Shown here: one piece after another, positions 50,119-61,086 of the stretch | Position numbering within the stretch: position 1 is the first letter of the stretch | Layout of the letters: the number at the start of each line of letters is the position of its first letter | Assembly: GCA_964495905.1 (NCBI GenBank) | Contig: CAZBWN010000029.1 | Location: forward strand, 62,001 to 126,000 | Length of the DNA: 64,000 bases | Origin: CAJBLF01 sp964495905 | Lineage (GTDB): Bacteria > Patescibacteriota > Gracilibacteria > Absconditabacterales > Absconditicoccaceae | Direction: 5' to 3' | Program-made: the position numbers and the translations under genes | The notes under the pieces: generated by a model | What the model saw: only the letters and a program-made list of their open reading frames with translations | What the model was told of the DNA's origin: nothing | The model's database searches: none

Positions 50119-51573
50119 CTATTTTTGTAAAATTTCCATAATCTCTTTAACAGTTGGAAAGGTTATTTCTATTATTCATGTTGGATTTTTTATCTCTTTC
50201 AAAAGAGATGTAATCTTGTTCTCTCCCTCTGGAGTAAAGGGATATCAAATAAATTTTAATCACTTTCCACTAGATCATTTTGTAGAAGCTACTAATTTCT
50301 TTTGGATACATATTTGGGCGTATCCTGGAATTCAATCTCTAAGTGCACAATTATTAAGGCATTCATACAGGCAACTTTTACATTTTGCTGTTACTCCTTC
50401 AATATCTTCATTTTCAAGACTTTCTTTTAAATATCTTGCTGGATAAAAAGCACTGGAATTATAAGTACCTACATCTTCCATCGTAGCATTGATTACTTTA
50501 TTTTTGAAATCTGGATGTGCATTGCTTTCTTCCGTAGTCAAAAATAAAGATCACATCTGTACTCATTTTACTCATAATGCAAGCATTCTATCAATATCTT
50601 TTCTCGTAACTATTCATCAGGCAGCTATCACAGGTATATCAATATTTTTTTCTTTTAATACATTAATTGTAGCGGGTACTGCTACTTCAAGTGTTGTTTG
50701 TGGATTATTCACCTCACTTATTTTTCATTTTATCGCTCAAAGATGTCCTCCTGCTTTGGAAGGATCTTCCAATATTATTGCATCAGGAATTTTTCATTCA
50801 TATTGCTTTGTAAGGGTAATGGTATTGTCGCTCATATCTTTATCGTACCTATATTCTCTGTCTCCTACTATTATGATATTGCCTGTATTATCAGTTTTTA
50901 CTAATAATTCTGCTCAGTCTTCTTGGTAGAGCTTTCATTCTCTGTTTTCTATTTTTTGATCATTTATAGTCGTTGTCTTATTACTTTTCATTTCACATTT
51001 TACTTCATATGGCCTATTCCATACGTCTATAAGAACTCCTACTCATTTTGCTTGTGATAATATTGGAACTAACGCTATATCAGGATATTCACTCGTGAGT
51101 TTATGTAAGTCCTTGGGCAATCCAGCACCAGATACTATTCCATCCACTCCAGCTTCACATGCCGCTTTTACGCATTCATTATAGTCCTTGGAAGCAACCA
51201 TTATATTTATGAATATTTTCCCATTTCATTGAGATATCTCTTTGGCTCTCTTAATCTCTTCTTTGATACAAAAAATATTAGCTTCTTTGAAAAGACATCT
51301 ATGGTCATCTTTGGATAATTTACCATTGGGTGAGTTTTTTATTGCTTGTCTGAAAAGATTTGCTCTATATTTTTTGTATATCGGTATCATATGAACTGCA
51401 CCTGCACTCAGCGTTCATATTCATCATTCGCGTGCAACAGATCAAGCAAGTTCTGCAGTAGAAATTCATATTCCCATTCCTCATTGCAGGATAGGCAATA
51501 TTGATCTGTGTTTTCAGATTTTCAGTTCTGGCAATGTGTTAGTATGTTCTCTGCTATTATCTAATTTTTCCAT
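50119..51573 (-). CDS. Nitronate monooxygenase-like FMN enzyme
   Basis: 484 residues. TIM-barrel FMN enzyme of the 2-nitropropane dioxygenase family: ILPILQGGMGIGISTAELAG, GGIGTLSAGA, FINIMVASKDYNECVKAACE, GVDGIVSGAGLP, LVPILSQAKGV, PDAIILEDPSKAGGHLGAIK (His in the GGH active-site motif), VIAAGGIVTRKDIDRMLALG (phosphate-binding GGI), and GVQMGSLFLTT. It oxidises nitronates or reduces flavin-linked substrates; some members are enoyl-ACP reductases (FabK). A long insertion about 215-275 is unusual. Many of the diagnostic glycines are TGA. It follows the upstream gene by 12 bp. Confidence 0.9.
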
Positions 51574-51585
51574 GAGATATCTCTC

Positions 51586-52503
51586 TTATTTCTTTAAATA
51601 ATCATTTATTATGTTTATTACTTTTTCTGGAGATAAATTGCTTCATCATTCTCTCGGTGATCAACCAATAGTCGTTCATCCATTTCGACGATTATTCTGC
51701 TTGATGTCTATTCATTCTGCTTGATTTAATAGAGCATAGAGCTCTTGTATCGGAAAAGAGATGAATTCTGATATTTTTCCTATAGAATATCCATATTTGT
51801 TATCTGCTAATTCCTTACTTGAAACAAATGCTTTAATACCATCATAAGCCATTTTTATCCTTGCATCGTATCATTTTTCTTTTACCATATGTCGTGTATC
51901 CCCACCTCATAATATATCATATTTAGTATCCAATTCTTTTTTTTCTGATGAGCCCAAAAGATATTTATCTATCCTTCCATGTACTGTTTCTATAACGTTT
52001 TCCATCTCTGGTGCAGCCATATAATTTATCCTATTACTCAGTCTTGATTGTATATACGGATCGAAAATCCATGATGCTTTTTGTATGATATCATAACTAG
52101 GATCAAAAGGATACATCCCTGCTGTACAATCTAGTTTGTCTTGGATTTCAACAAGTTTGTTTATTAGCGGTTCGCTTTTTTGTCCACTTATCCTTACGTG
52201 ATTTTTCAGTAATCGAGTAGATAAACATACATCCTGATCTGCATCATTTATATATACATTGGTTGTATTAGCATTAAACACATCAAAGAGTCACATTTTT
52301 ATTGCCATCGCTACTTGTCATGTAGTACTTCTTGTTGATAGTCTTTGTACGTAAGTATGATGATCAAAATTGATATGTTTTGTCTCCATATCAAATTTTG
52401 GGCTCTCTAAAACATATCCATCTAGGGCTATAGATTCTGGTGGAGTTTTTTTTTGAAATTCATCCCATGTTATACTTATTCTCGGTTCAATATTAATTTT
52501 CAT
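51586..52503 (-). CDS. Hypothetical protein with DHH-like motif
   Basis: 305 residues beginning MKINIEPRISITWDEFQKKT. Early features are SIALDGYVLESPKFD followed by INFDHHTYVQRLSTRST, a D...DHH arrangement that recalls DHH phosphoesterases, and NDADQDVCLS, which supplies a further Asp. The rest is not recognised; RRNGGTTIGGSPREGG near the C-terminus is Gly-rich with many TGA codons and might bind a phosphate. It is 12 bp upstream of the nitronate monooxygenase gene and probably in one operon with it. The activity is unknown; a phosphoesterase is the best guess. Confidence 0.65.
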
Positions 52504-52619
52504 AGTATCTATAGAGAAAAATAAATTTATATATTGTTATATATACTTATATTACTCTATAATTCAATAGTATGTATATTTTTCTTTATATGTCAAAAAA
52601 TAGTAAGAATTCTATAAAA

Positions 52620-53744
52620 TTAATTAGAAATCTTTACTCATAATGTCTTTTCTAATTCATCTATCATGATACTTGCATATGCTCATCATGGCAAGGTGAA
52701 ATTGAGCAATAGTTCGTCTTGTTGGATATGCACGCTCACTTTTTGGGGAAATACCCAAAGCGGCCTTCTGATTCCATATATTTTATAATCAATACATAAT
52801 TTCAGACTCTTTTCGGAGATTCAATTCTTTTCAAGAAGTCCTTGTTCCTTATTTCCTGCAATACTCTCTTTTGGTGCTAATAAAAGGTTATATCAGATCA
52901 CGGGTCAAGTCGCTATCATAGTGTCTTTGTTGAAAGGCACCTCTTCTTTGAAATTTTTTGGATAACGAAAAAATTCTTGGTCTTTTTTGGTGTCATCAAA
53001 CAATTTGACGGTATTAGTTTTTGCTTGATAGAGTCCAAATTGATTTTTTTGGTTATTTTCTGTGTCTATGATGATATCGCCATCCAATATCTCTAATCAT
53101 TTTTTGGTTCTTGTATGGAGATATTCATTGAAGAGTTTGCTTGCATAGGCTTGTACTTTGAATACAAGATCCTTCTTGTCTTTTAGCTTTAATTTTCATT
53201 TTAGGATATCACTCCCCTGTTGCGGATTTATCCCATTGATTCCAAATCTTTGATTGCCGAATAAGTTAGGAAATCATTTTTTGAATAGGCTTAAAATTTT
53301 TCTGTTTGAGATATCTTTCTCTTTTACACTCAGAGCCTTATTTGCTCTCAATTTGATATAGAAACCATTTTTTATCGGTGTTGTCATCCCTATAGGAGTC
53401 GTGTGTCGACCTGTGTCTAGTACCTTGGCTACTTCTCATAAGCTTTCCAAAAATGCATTTTCTCATCAGATCTTTTTTAATGCGCTTTTGTAGATGCATA
53501 TCCATTGTCTTGTTATAGCTTTTTTGTCTTTGAGGCCCGCTATTCAAAGCGATAATCTGGAAAGATTGAAAGCATTGCAGAGATGTTTCACTACGTCCAT
53601 AGTATTTAAGTTTCTTTTCTCAAAAAAAACAAAGAAAACATCTCCTTCGTTGGCTAACTTAAAAGGTAACTCCTCTGTTACGATAAAGTCATGTGATTTT
53701 TGTTTGAATGAGAATAATCTATCATCTATATATTTTTTTTCCAT
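52620..53744 (-). CDS. truD: tRNA pseudouridine synthase TruD
   Basis: 374 residues. Family landmarks: SHDFIVTEELPFKL, IAGLKDKKAITRQW (catalytic Asp in the GLKD motif), TGRHTTPI, FPNLFGNQRFGING, and the C-terminal GYNLLLAPKE-like segment GPVIGYNLLLAPK. TruD makes pseudouridine at position 13 of tRNA Glu and is most common in proteobacteria and archaea, with scattered members elsewhere. The start ATG at 53742-53744 lies 2 bp after the stop of a small upstream gene. Glycines in the catalytic motifs include TGA. Confidence 0.94.
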
Positions 53745-53746
53745 AT

Positions 53747-53872
53747 CTATTCTCCCTTATTTTCTAAAATATTTGTATCTTCATCATCAACTGATTTTTG
53801 TATATTTTTGTATAAAGCATCAAGTTCTTCTTTTGTGGTGATGTGTGGTCCTATTTCTTTGGATTCCTGCAT
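53747..53872 (-). CDS. Small 41-residue protein ahead of truD
   Basis: MQESKEIGPHITTKEELDAL is the first half; the whole chain has 41 residues, is acidic and probably helical, and ends NILENKGE with TAG. It stops 2 bp before the truD ATG, the spacing expected of co-translated genes. Divergent from the OLD gene, with the AGTATACT-type sites between them. No family recognised. Confidence 0.55.
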   Translation of the reverse strand: MQESKEIGPHITTKEELDALYKNIQKSVDDEDTNILENKGE

Positions 53873-53923
53873 TATTCTGTCTAAAAAATAAATACCTCTA
53901 AATTTGCAAAAAAAACTATTTTG

Positions 53924-53963
53924 AGTATACTTATTTGGTGCAGATATACAAGTATTTATACTT
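53924..53963. promoter_or_regulatory. Two palindromes in the OLD/small-gene divergent promoter
   Basis: AGTATACT at 53924-53931 and AAGTATTTATACTT at 53950-53963, 14 bp before the OLD ATG. Both are palindromic and share the AGTAT/ATACT arms. They are related to the inverted pair around the two dinD promoters. Confidence 0.5.
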
Positions 53964-53976
53964 CTCTACTTGCTCT

Positions 53977-55908
53977 ATGCAACTCACCGATATCAAAATC
54001 TCAAACATTTTAAGCTATCCTTATCATCCTGATCTCTCTAAGATCGAAGGTGTTAAATTTTATAATAGGGACAATAATAATGTAAATGTGCTTATCTGAC
54101 CCAATGGTGCAGGTAAAAGCTGATTTTTGCGTATCATCAAACAAATCTTGAAAATCGGTCTTATGAATGATTATATCTATGATAAAAGCTATATTTCCTC
54201 ATCTAAAAATAGCAATCAGACTATCCAGATCAGTGAACAATGGATCGATTCCCTCCATAAACATTTCAATTTTTCCGATAAAGATTCTCAGGTGATAATA
54301 AAATTCATCCTTACACAACATGATTATGATAATATGCAATATATTGCTGAACATATAAATATCCTTCATATGCTTATCAAAAAATACAGCACTTTGGATT
54401 TTCAATATCCTGTATTTTCATCTGAAGAAATAAATAGTATCCCTAGTTCTTTCATTTTGGAATGCTTATTTGATTTTGATGCTAAGAAAATACATATTGA
54501 TGAAAAAAAATTATCTTTTCAAGGACAATTTGTGCTTTTATATTTGAGAACCATAGAACTTGTACAAATTTGTGTCAATATTTATAATGAATTTGAAAGA
54601 AAAGATAGTGAAGAGCCATTGCTCCATCTCAAAAATGGCATTTGATTCATAGGGATGAACAGAAGCCTAAAAAAGGTATCAAATACTATAGATCCTTATG
54701 CTTGGAATACTCTTATATGAGATAAAATGTTATCTGATTATCATTCTTATCTCGGGTTTTATCTTTGTGCAAGAAAAATACGGAATATTATCTCTGATCA
54801 TACCACTTTGAAAATGACTCCAGATGATATAAAAAATTATCCTAAAAAATTAGAGCAATCAGAATTTTATACTGGTCTGGTTTTCATCATCAAAAAATAT
54901 TTCAATAGGAGATTGAATATTAGATATACCGATGATCTTCTCACGTTTGAATTGATAGATGTATTTGGCAATCAAATCGCTTTTTCTGAATTGAGTGATG
55001 GGGAACAGTCCTTATTGTCTATGATTTTTGTTATGTACGGCTATGATCTTGGTCATGGCATGCTTATCGTCGATGAGCCAGAAATCCATTTTCATCCTCA
55101 GATGCAAAGAAGTTTTTCAAGAATGATAGAAAGGATCAATCATAATATAGGGACGCAATTCATACTTTCCACCTACTCTCCTCTCTTTATCAATGAATCT
55201 AATATCTGAAATGTATATAGATTCTCAAAAATCAATGGAGAGACCAAAGTGAAAAATCCTTTTTTTACATTGTCATCTGATGAAACAACATTACTTCATT
55301 TATTGAAATTTGAAAATCTATCCAAGATATTCTTTGTCAATAAAATCATCCTGGTAGAAGGTGAAACTGATGCATATTTTTTTGAATTTTATCTTACTTA
55401 TCTGCATACGCTTCCTGAATGGAAAGAAAAAATAACTGATTATGAAATCATCAATATCAATGGTAAATGAAGTTATAAAGTTTGGAATAAATTTCTTGCA
55501 AGATTCGGCCTGCAATCGTTTTTTATCGGAGATCGGGATAATATCGTAGATTATGGATTTATGACTCAGAGTGATCTGGTCTATTATTATAAGCAAGCAA
55601 AAACCCATTATGCTAGCCTCAAAAAAAGTTGAAAGACCCATCGTCATTACAATAAATTGGTCGATACGATAAAAAATGTCTTTCCTCAAAAATATAAATA
55701 TCTTGTCACAAATATAGATACTCTGTATAAACAGAATACCTTTATCCTCAAAAATTGAGACATAGAGACGTATCTTGGCATGACAGAAAAATGATTGGAA
55801 AATACAGTAAATTTCTGTCATTATAATTTCAAACAACGACTTGAAAATAAGAATTTTGATGCCTGTAGAGAGGAATTTGCAACAATTTTTTCTACTATCT
55901 TCAAATAG
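53977..55908 (+). CDS. OLD-family ATP-dependent endonuclease
   Basis: 643 residues. N-terminal ABC-type ATPase: Walker A LIGPNGAGKSGFLR (two glycines are TGA), signature LSDGEQSLLSMIF, Walker B MLIVDEPEIHFHPQ, and H-loop region LSTYSPLFI. The C-terminal half is a TOPRIM nuclease: KIILVEGETDAYFFEFYL (about residue 458), IGDRDN, and further acidic residues. OLD proteins such as P2 Old and GajA degrade phage or foreign DNA. No Gabija-type UvrD partner is adjacent. It is divergent from truD and adjoins the coiled-coil membrane genes, so it may be a single-gene defence system. Confidence 0.88.
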
Positions 55909-55933
55909 ATTATGTTATTTTTTTTTGAAAATA

Positions 55934-56989
55934 TTATATATAAATAAATATAAATCCTCAGATACATGCCAATAATAAAAGTATGAATAGGATGATAGAT
56001 GTCCGATTCTTTCTTTTTTCTGCTTGAATCTTTTCATCAATATCAATGATTTTTTGATTCAAAACATTCTCTTTGTTGTCTATATTTATATATGTCATAT
56101 TTTGGATTCTTTTTTCTATTGTATAGATTTTATGCTCTAGATTTGAGATGAATTTATTCTTTTCTTCTATGATATTGTCTTTGATCTGTTCTTTTTCGGT
56201 GATGCTTTTGTGGAGCAATATCAGTTTTCTGAATTTATCTTCTATCTCTTGCAATCTTTCTTGTAAACTTATGATTTCTCTCCTTTTCTCTTCTATGATT
56301 CCGTCTTTTCTTTTGTCATTTTCATGCTCTGCCATAATTTTTTTTAATCTATGCTCCGCTTCATTGAGTTTTTGTTGGAGGACATAAATGGCTTTATTCT
56401 TTTCATCAATCGCTTGATTCTTCTCATCGATAGTTTTGTCTTTTTCCTTGTATACCATCAAAAATTTGGTGATGTTTGCGTTCATCACTTTGACTTGCTC
56501 TTTATGCAATGCATTTTCTTGCTGATATATCTGCGCTTGATATGCTTGTTGCTGCACGATTGCATTTTCATATATCTGTTTCGGTATCTCTTGTGTTATT
56601 CTAGTTTCTCCAGATAATGATTTATTTTCTTCTATTTTTTCAGGATTTTTCATATGTTCATAAAATATCGTAATCTCTCTTTCTATCTGATGTATCTTCT
56701 CTATCTCTAATGTCTCTTGTGACACATCAATCTCTTTTTTGAGCAGATTGATATCATTCTTTATCTCGTTGATAATATTGTTCATATCTTCTTTTTCTTC
56801 TTTTATTTCATATATTATCTCAATATTGTTTATCCTTTCCATCAATGGCTGTTTCATATCATGCAGTGTCCTGACAAACTTTGCCCTATCAATCAAATTT
56901 TTAATAAAATAGATGATAAATGCAAAAATAGGAAAAACGAGTATCCCTATGATAATATACATTTGGTATTGAATCAGGGTCTTTAACAT
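55934..56989 (-). CDS. Membrane-anchored coiled-coil protein
   Basis: 351 residues. An N-terminal transmembrane helix (YIIIGILVFPIFAFIIYFI) and a C-terminal one (TSIILFILLLLACIGGFIFI) bracket about 270 residues of nearly continuous heptad-type coiled coil full of Glu, Lys, Gln and Ile. With both ends in the membrane it would form a hairpin-like rod. The last eight residues need TGA as Gly; the stop is TAA at 55934. No family recognised. The final transmembrane segment resembles the tail of the gene at 57128-57694, so the two may be paralogous partners. Confidence 0.75.
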
Positions 56990-57067
56990 GCTCCGTAGTG
57001 GTTAGAGAGTTAAATATATATCCTAATATACTATACAAATATTACAATAAAAGTCAATGTTATTTTT

Positions 57068-57102
57068 TTAAAAAAACTCTCCGTACTACTTATGGAGAGT
57101 TT
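57068..57102 (-). terminator. Terminator of the HTH coiled-coil gene
   Basis: AACTCTCC / GGAGAGTT stem (57075-57102) followed on the minus strand by U residues; 26 bp past the stop codon at 57128. Confidence 0.8.
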
Positions 57103-57127
57103 TATGAGAAACTGTATATAAATGCTA

Positions 57128-57694
57128 TTATCCTTGAAGGATAAAGAATCCTGCAACGATGATGAAAACGAGAGAAAGTCAGATGAAAATCAGATTTTTG
57201 AGTTTTTCGTTTTTGATCATACCCTTGAGTTGACCTATCTTTTCTTCTAATTTTTGCTTTTCTATGATAGCTTCTTGCTTTTCTTTGTTATAATCAGGCA
57301 ATGCAATCATATGCTGGATCTTATTTTCAAGTTCAGATACTCTTTGTTGAAGAACAAATATGACTTTATTCTTTTCTTCCAATATTTTTTCTTTTTCTTT
57401 GAAAATGAGAAAAAACTTATCTATCTTTTGATCAATAGCAGTGTCCATATCACCTTTATTTGCTAAACTTGTCCCTGTTGTGCTTGATTGGTTGATGATT
57501 TCCGTATTAAGCTCTTGATGAAGTGTTGCAAATTCCTCTTTGAGGGAGATAACTTCTTCTTTTGCTAGTAATACTTTGTTAGCGATCTTTTTGTAAGATA
57601 ATTTTCAGCTTTTGATATATCTATCGATAGTTCTGGTGGATATATTTAAAGATTTTGACGCTACCTCTCTCGTTACATTGTACATTTTACTCAT
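57128..57694 (-). CDS. HTH protein with coiled coil and C-terminal membrane tail
   Basis: 188 residues. The N-terminal 45 residues form a helix-turn-helix (MYNVTREVASKSLNISTRTI followed by DRYIKSGKL), as in excisionase/MerR-type DNA-binding domains. A coiled coil covers about residues 90-155. The C-terminus is one hydrophobic helix (FIGLSLVFIIVAGFFILQG). A DNA-binding domain fixed to the membrane by a tail could tether chromosome sites or sense envelope state. Start ATG at 57692-57694; stop TAA at 57128. The neighbour at 55934-56989 shares coiled-coil and tail features. Confidence 0.78.
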
Positions 57695-57768
57695 AATCCA
57701 ATAATTAATAATTTAAAATACGTATGCAATTTGCTTGTCTACATTGAGATAAGCATTTCCATTCTTTG

Positions 57769-57818
57769 AATCTTCCACCACTATGTGGTCCCCCTTCTTT
57801 GTCAAGAAGGCTTTTTTT
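57769..57818. repeat. CCTCC/GGAGG-type repeat with terminator-like end
   Basis: CCACCACTATGTGG followed by CCTTCTT / AAGAAGG and seven T residues. Related to the repeats at 25020-25140 and 63304-63355. Confidence 0.5.
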
Positions 57819-57849
57819 GAAGATTACTATTTGCTTTATTTTTGTTTGT

Positions 57850-58101
57850 CTATGGGTTGAGATCGAATTTTGTTGGTTCTTGATATTTTATGTCTCTAAG
57901 TAGTGTCTGGATATATATCGTAATAAGTACGCCTTCTATCATACCGAGAAATAATATTCGTGGATAGACAGAAATAAAGTTTGGTGTTCCTCCCAAAAAT
58001 GAAATAGCGACTGGTGTTGCTACGTTTTGGAAGTAAGGGATCCAAAGGAATATAAAGATACATATAATAAGTACAAGATATAACATTTTCCCTGTTTTCA
58101 T
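57850..58101 (-). CDS. Small two-helix membrane protein
   Basis: 83 residues with genuine TAG. Two hydrophobic helices: LYLVLIICIFIFLWIPYF near the N-terminus and ILFLGMIEGVLITIYIQTLL in the middle, then a basic tail (RDIKYQEPTKFDLNP). The layout is that of LapA-like small membrane proteins (DUF1049) but the match is not certain. Function unknown. It lies just downstream of the holin-like gene, in the same direction. Confidence 0.65.
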   Translation of the reverse strand: MKTGKMLYLVLIICIFIFLWIPYFQNVATPVAISFLGGTPNFISVYPRILFLGMIEGVLITIYIQTLLRDIKYQEPTKFDLNP

Positions 58102-58144
58102 TTTTTTTAATAGTTTATATAATAAAGTTTGTTTTTGTTTTTGG

Positions 58145-58528
58145 CTATATTATTTTTTTGATTATAAAGTAGATTGCACTGATAATGACTGATAATACGA
58201 ATGTTTGTATCAATGTTCCAAGTTGTACCATAATTCCAAGATCCAAATAATTGACTGTTTGTTCGAAGATATATAGGACAATGATATTGAGCAATAATGA
58301 TGAGAGTCCTAATGTCACTAATCTTACCGGTAAAGTAAGGATGTTCAATATCTTTTTAAGGACCGAATTGATGAGCCAGAATACTATCCCTAATATTCCA
58401 AAGATAATATAGGTGTCTTTGTAAATAGATTGAATTTTAAATCAAAGTTCTGGTATATAATATACGATAGCATACAATACTGCTCCGTTGACAACGACAT
58501 TGACCAGTAGATGTTTAAGTGGCTTCAT
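58145..58528 (-). CDS. Phage holin family 4 / YvlD-like membrane protein
   Basis: 127 residues and four hydrophobic helices. The pattern LVNVVVNGAVLYAIVYYIPE, GILGIVFWLINSVLKKILNI, LTLPVRLVTLGLSSLLLNII and the final IIIKKII-type end is that of the holin_4_2/YvlD family, which are four-helix membrane proteins of unclear role in bacteria and not necessarily holins. Under the standard code the N-terminal third would be lost at a TGA (Gly in PELGFKI). Start ATG at 58526-58528. Confidence 0.85.
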
Positions 58529-58694
58529 TCTCTTGAATGCAGAATTTAAAATTTTGAATTCAGAATTTTTGTAATTATCTGTCTACTATTTTCAATATCA
58601 TTATAGCGTTTTTTAACACCCTTTTGTCATTTTTGTCAGAAAAATGTCAATTCATATATATATCTGTTATTTTGACAAGTATATTTATCTTAAT

Positions 58695-59102
58695 TTAATC
58701 ATCTATCAAGTCATCAAATGTGTCGTTTTTGTCATCTTTTAGATATATATGAATTGCGTTTCTTGTCGCTAATATGGCTATAACTGCTGCTCTCTTTCTT
58801 CTTGGAGACACTTCAAACCCATGTTCTACCATCGTTTGATATGTCCGGTGCAAGATATCTTCTATGGGTGTCCCTATGATAAATTCAGACAAAAAACTAG
58901 CTGCTGCTGTAGTGATATTAGAACAATTTCAATCAAAACTATATTTTTCTATCTTGTTGTCTTTAATGACTAGATATACTACAATATCATCTCAACAGAT
59001 AAAATTGCCCTCGTGTTGCTTGATGGTATATTCCTTCATAGCAAAGTTTTGTAGGGGGTTTTTTGCATATTCTTGTATTATAAGGCTTTGTTCTTCATTC
59101 AT
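58695..59102 (-). CDS. NifU/IscU-type Fe-S scaffold-like protein lacking one cysteine
   Basis: 135 residues. The segment NPLQNFAMKEYTIKQ, the first cluster Cys in NFICGDDIVVYLVIKD, and the second in FDGNCSNITTAAASFLSEFI match IscU/SufU scaffolds. The third cysteine, normally in RIKCATLAW, is replaced by Arg in RRKRAAVIAILATRNA. The acid next to the first Cys is kept (CGDD). Loss of a ligand suggests either an altered cluster site or a regulatory partner. SufB and SufC are 2 kb away. It starts with ATG at 59100-59102 and stops with TAA. A small gene (59119-59394) precedes it by 16 bp. Confidence 0.82.
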
Positions 59103-59118
59103 GAGTTAAGATGGGTTA

Positions 59119-59394
59119 TTAGTCTAATCTGTATCGAAGGTGTTCGATAAGTCTTTTTATCATAAGGACAATTTTGTTGCTTATCTCTACGAATCATTTA
59201 GTAGCTATGATTTCAAGACTTTCTATCTGATCTGCAATATTTTGCATTGTCACCAAAAACTTGTTTGAATTGATTTCTAATATAACATCATATGATCCAT
59301 CACTGTTTTCTGTAAAGAGTGCACTGACATTGTCGAAGCACGCTTTCTTTTGACAACATATATCTGTCGAAGTGATCAGGCTCATTTGATTCAT
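59119..59394 (-). CDS. Small protein ahead of the Fe-S scaffold gene
   Basis: 91 residues. After MNQMSLITSTD comes a Cys cluster ICCQKKACFD, then an amphipathic helical region. The Cys pattern could bind a metal, which fits its position directly upstream of the scaffold-like gene (16-bp gap). One TGA glycine sits before the last 23 residues. No family is recognised. The start at 59394 is the only ATG with a sensible upstream spacing. Confidence 0.6.
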
Positions 59395-59556
59395 ATGATT
59401 TTTGTTATATAAAAAATGTGGGTACGAGCTTTTTTATGGTTTTAAAAAACAAATGCAATAGAAAAACTGTTGGAATTTTTGTGGAAAAATCGTCTTGATT
59501 TTTTTATAAAAAACATTATATTTTTTTGTAATAATTTTATAGGTAAGTACTTGTAT

Positions 59557-60327
59557 ATGTCCAATAAGGTTTTTGACAACCTTGTCAAAAAGTTGATAAA
59601 ATATAAGGGAAAGCTCATAGATTGAGAAAAGGTTTCATCACTTCTCAAATCCTCTCTTGCTGAAGATTTTTCTATACAAAAAATGTATAAGATGGTCTAC
59701 TACCTCAAGATCAGATGATATCTAGAAAATCTTAAAAAAAATATCTTTTTCGTAAAAGATCCTGAACGTATATATAGTAAGGAAGAAATTTTGGATCTTT
59801 TCTATCGAACTATCGTCAAAAAACATTGCAGCGATTTTTTGAAAGGGAATCGGTATATCTGATGACTCAAGGCGCTTGAACTTAATCTCTCCTCTTTTGA
59901 TATCCCTGAAGAGCTTTCTATCGTCAATCAATATAAACAGGCTACAGAAGTGATCATGTTTGATAAACAGATAGTCTTTAAGACCTATGCAAAAAATAAG
60001 ACGGACAATCTCTTTAAGTTTTTTTGGAAACTGACTAAAAAGGTGACTATCGGGAAACATACCTTCCCTATCGCTGGATTGGAGCTCGCTATCTTGGAAA
60101 GTCTTTATAATCCTGGTATGATATCTCAAGGATATATCAATGAACTCGTAAAAAAGGTGATCAGAAAATATCATACCACCTTGGATGTGAAGGTCTGGGA
60201 ATCGATTTTGAGAAAAAATAAGCATAATACCAGTATCAATAGACTATATACACTCACTAAAATCATAGATCCTGAGTTGGCTGATAAGTTGAAGCAGCTT
60301 ATCAAGAAATATGGGTACTTTATATAG
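59557..60327 (+). CDS. AbiEi-like winged-helix protein
   Basis: 256 residues. The N-terminal part (KKLIKYKGKLIDGEKVSS, IQKMYKMVYYLKIRGYLENL with the following KKNIFFV) is a winged-helix domain, as in AbiEi antitoxins. The middle carries the family-like YIGGLKALELNLSSFDIPEE, IVFKTY, KKVTIGKHTFPIAGLELAIL and LESLYNPG (the place of the conserved PEKAL-type segment). AbiEi members bind DNA and neutralise nucleotidyltransferase AbiEii toxins. No AbiEii gene is adjacent, so it may be an orphan regulator. ATG at 59557 and TAG at 60325. Confidence 0.7.
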
Positions 60328-60340
60328 AGCACTAAGAAAC

Positions 60341-60994
60341 TTAATTTTTAACTTCATATTTTTGTTCTATTTCTTTTTTATACTCTTTGATAGTTTTTTT
60401 GACTACTGAATATGTTCTCATTGCTATTATGATATCCATACGTTTTTCTGTAAATGTATCTGATAAAATTTCTTCTTCCTTATTTCTTATCAAAGAAAAA
60501 TCTATTGAAAATATATAAGATTCTGGGTCTTCATCCCCAAAGGCTATTTCTTTGATTTTTTTGATAATATCCTTCAATTGTCCTAGTCTTGTTTCTGTAG
60601 GTATGGTTTCTCGTTCTACCATATCATATCATTTTTTGATTTCTTTTTTATATTCATCTTTTTCAATTTCAGGCATCGTAGGAAATTGATCTACGAATTC
60701 CATATCTTCCTTTCTTTCTCAATCAAGATGAGGTAGTACGGTACTCAATTCTTCAGCTATAGTTTTGATTTCTTCATATTGTTTTGAAAACTTCTTGTAG
60801 AGATATGCTGGTCATTTTATTGCTATTTTAACTCCTTCTTTAATCCCCTGTGCTCATATCTTCAGTAATTTTAATAGATCGTTTTGTGTTGATCATACTA
60901 TAGATTTTTGAATGTTTTCTGCAAAATTATCAATTCTTTTTAGAAGTGACTCATTATCTTTACCAAGAGTGCTTTGATTAGCTGAAGAATTCAT
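60341..60994 (-). CDS. Hypothetical helical protein
   Basis: 217 residues starting MNSSANQSTLGKDNESLLKR. It is a long, charged, mostly helical protein with Lys/Glu-rich segments at the C-terminus (KKTIKEYKKEIEQKYEVKN). A moderately hydrophobic stretch GIKEGVKIAIKGPAYLYKKF may be a membrane-associating helix. Several glycines are TGA. It converges with the AbiEi-like gene, the two stops being 13 bp apart. No family is recognised. Confidence 0.65.
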
Positions 60995-61086
60995 TTGAAT
61001 GGATATAAGTAATAAAATTATATTACTATTATATCCAAAAAGATTATTCTGTCAAATTCTAGAACTACAAAAATCAGTTTACGTAT

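Noticed and set aside
53977..55908. Gabija defence system
   Set aside because: The OLD-family nuclease is present but no GajB-type UvrD helicase is adjacent; the pcrA gene at 3589-5880 is a housekeeping helicase.
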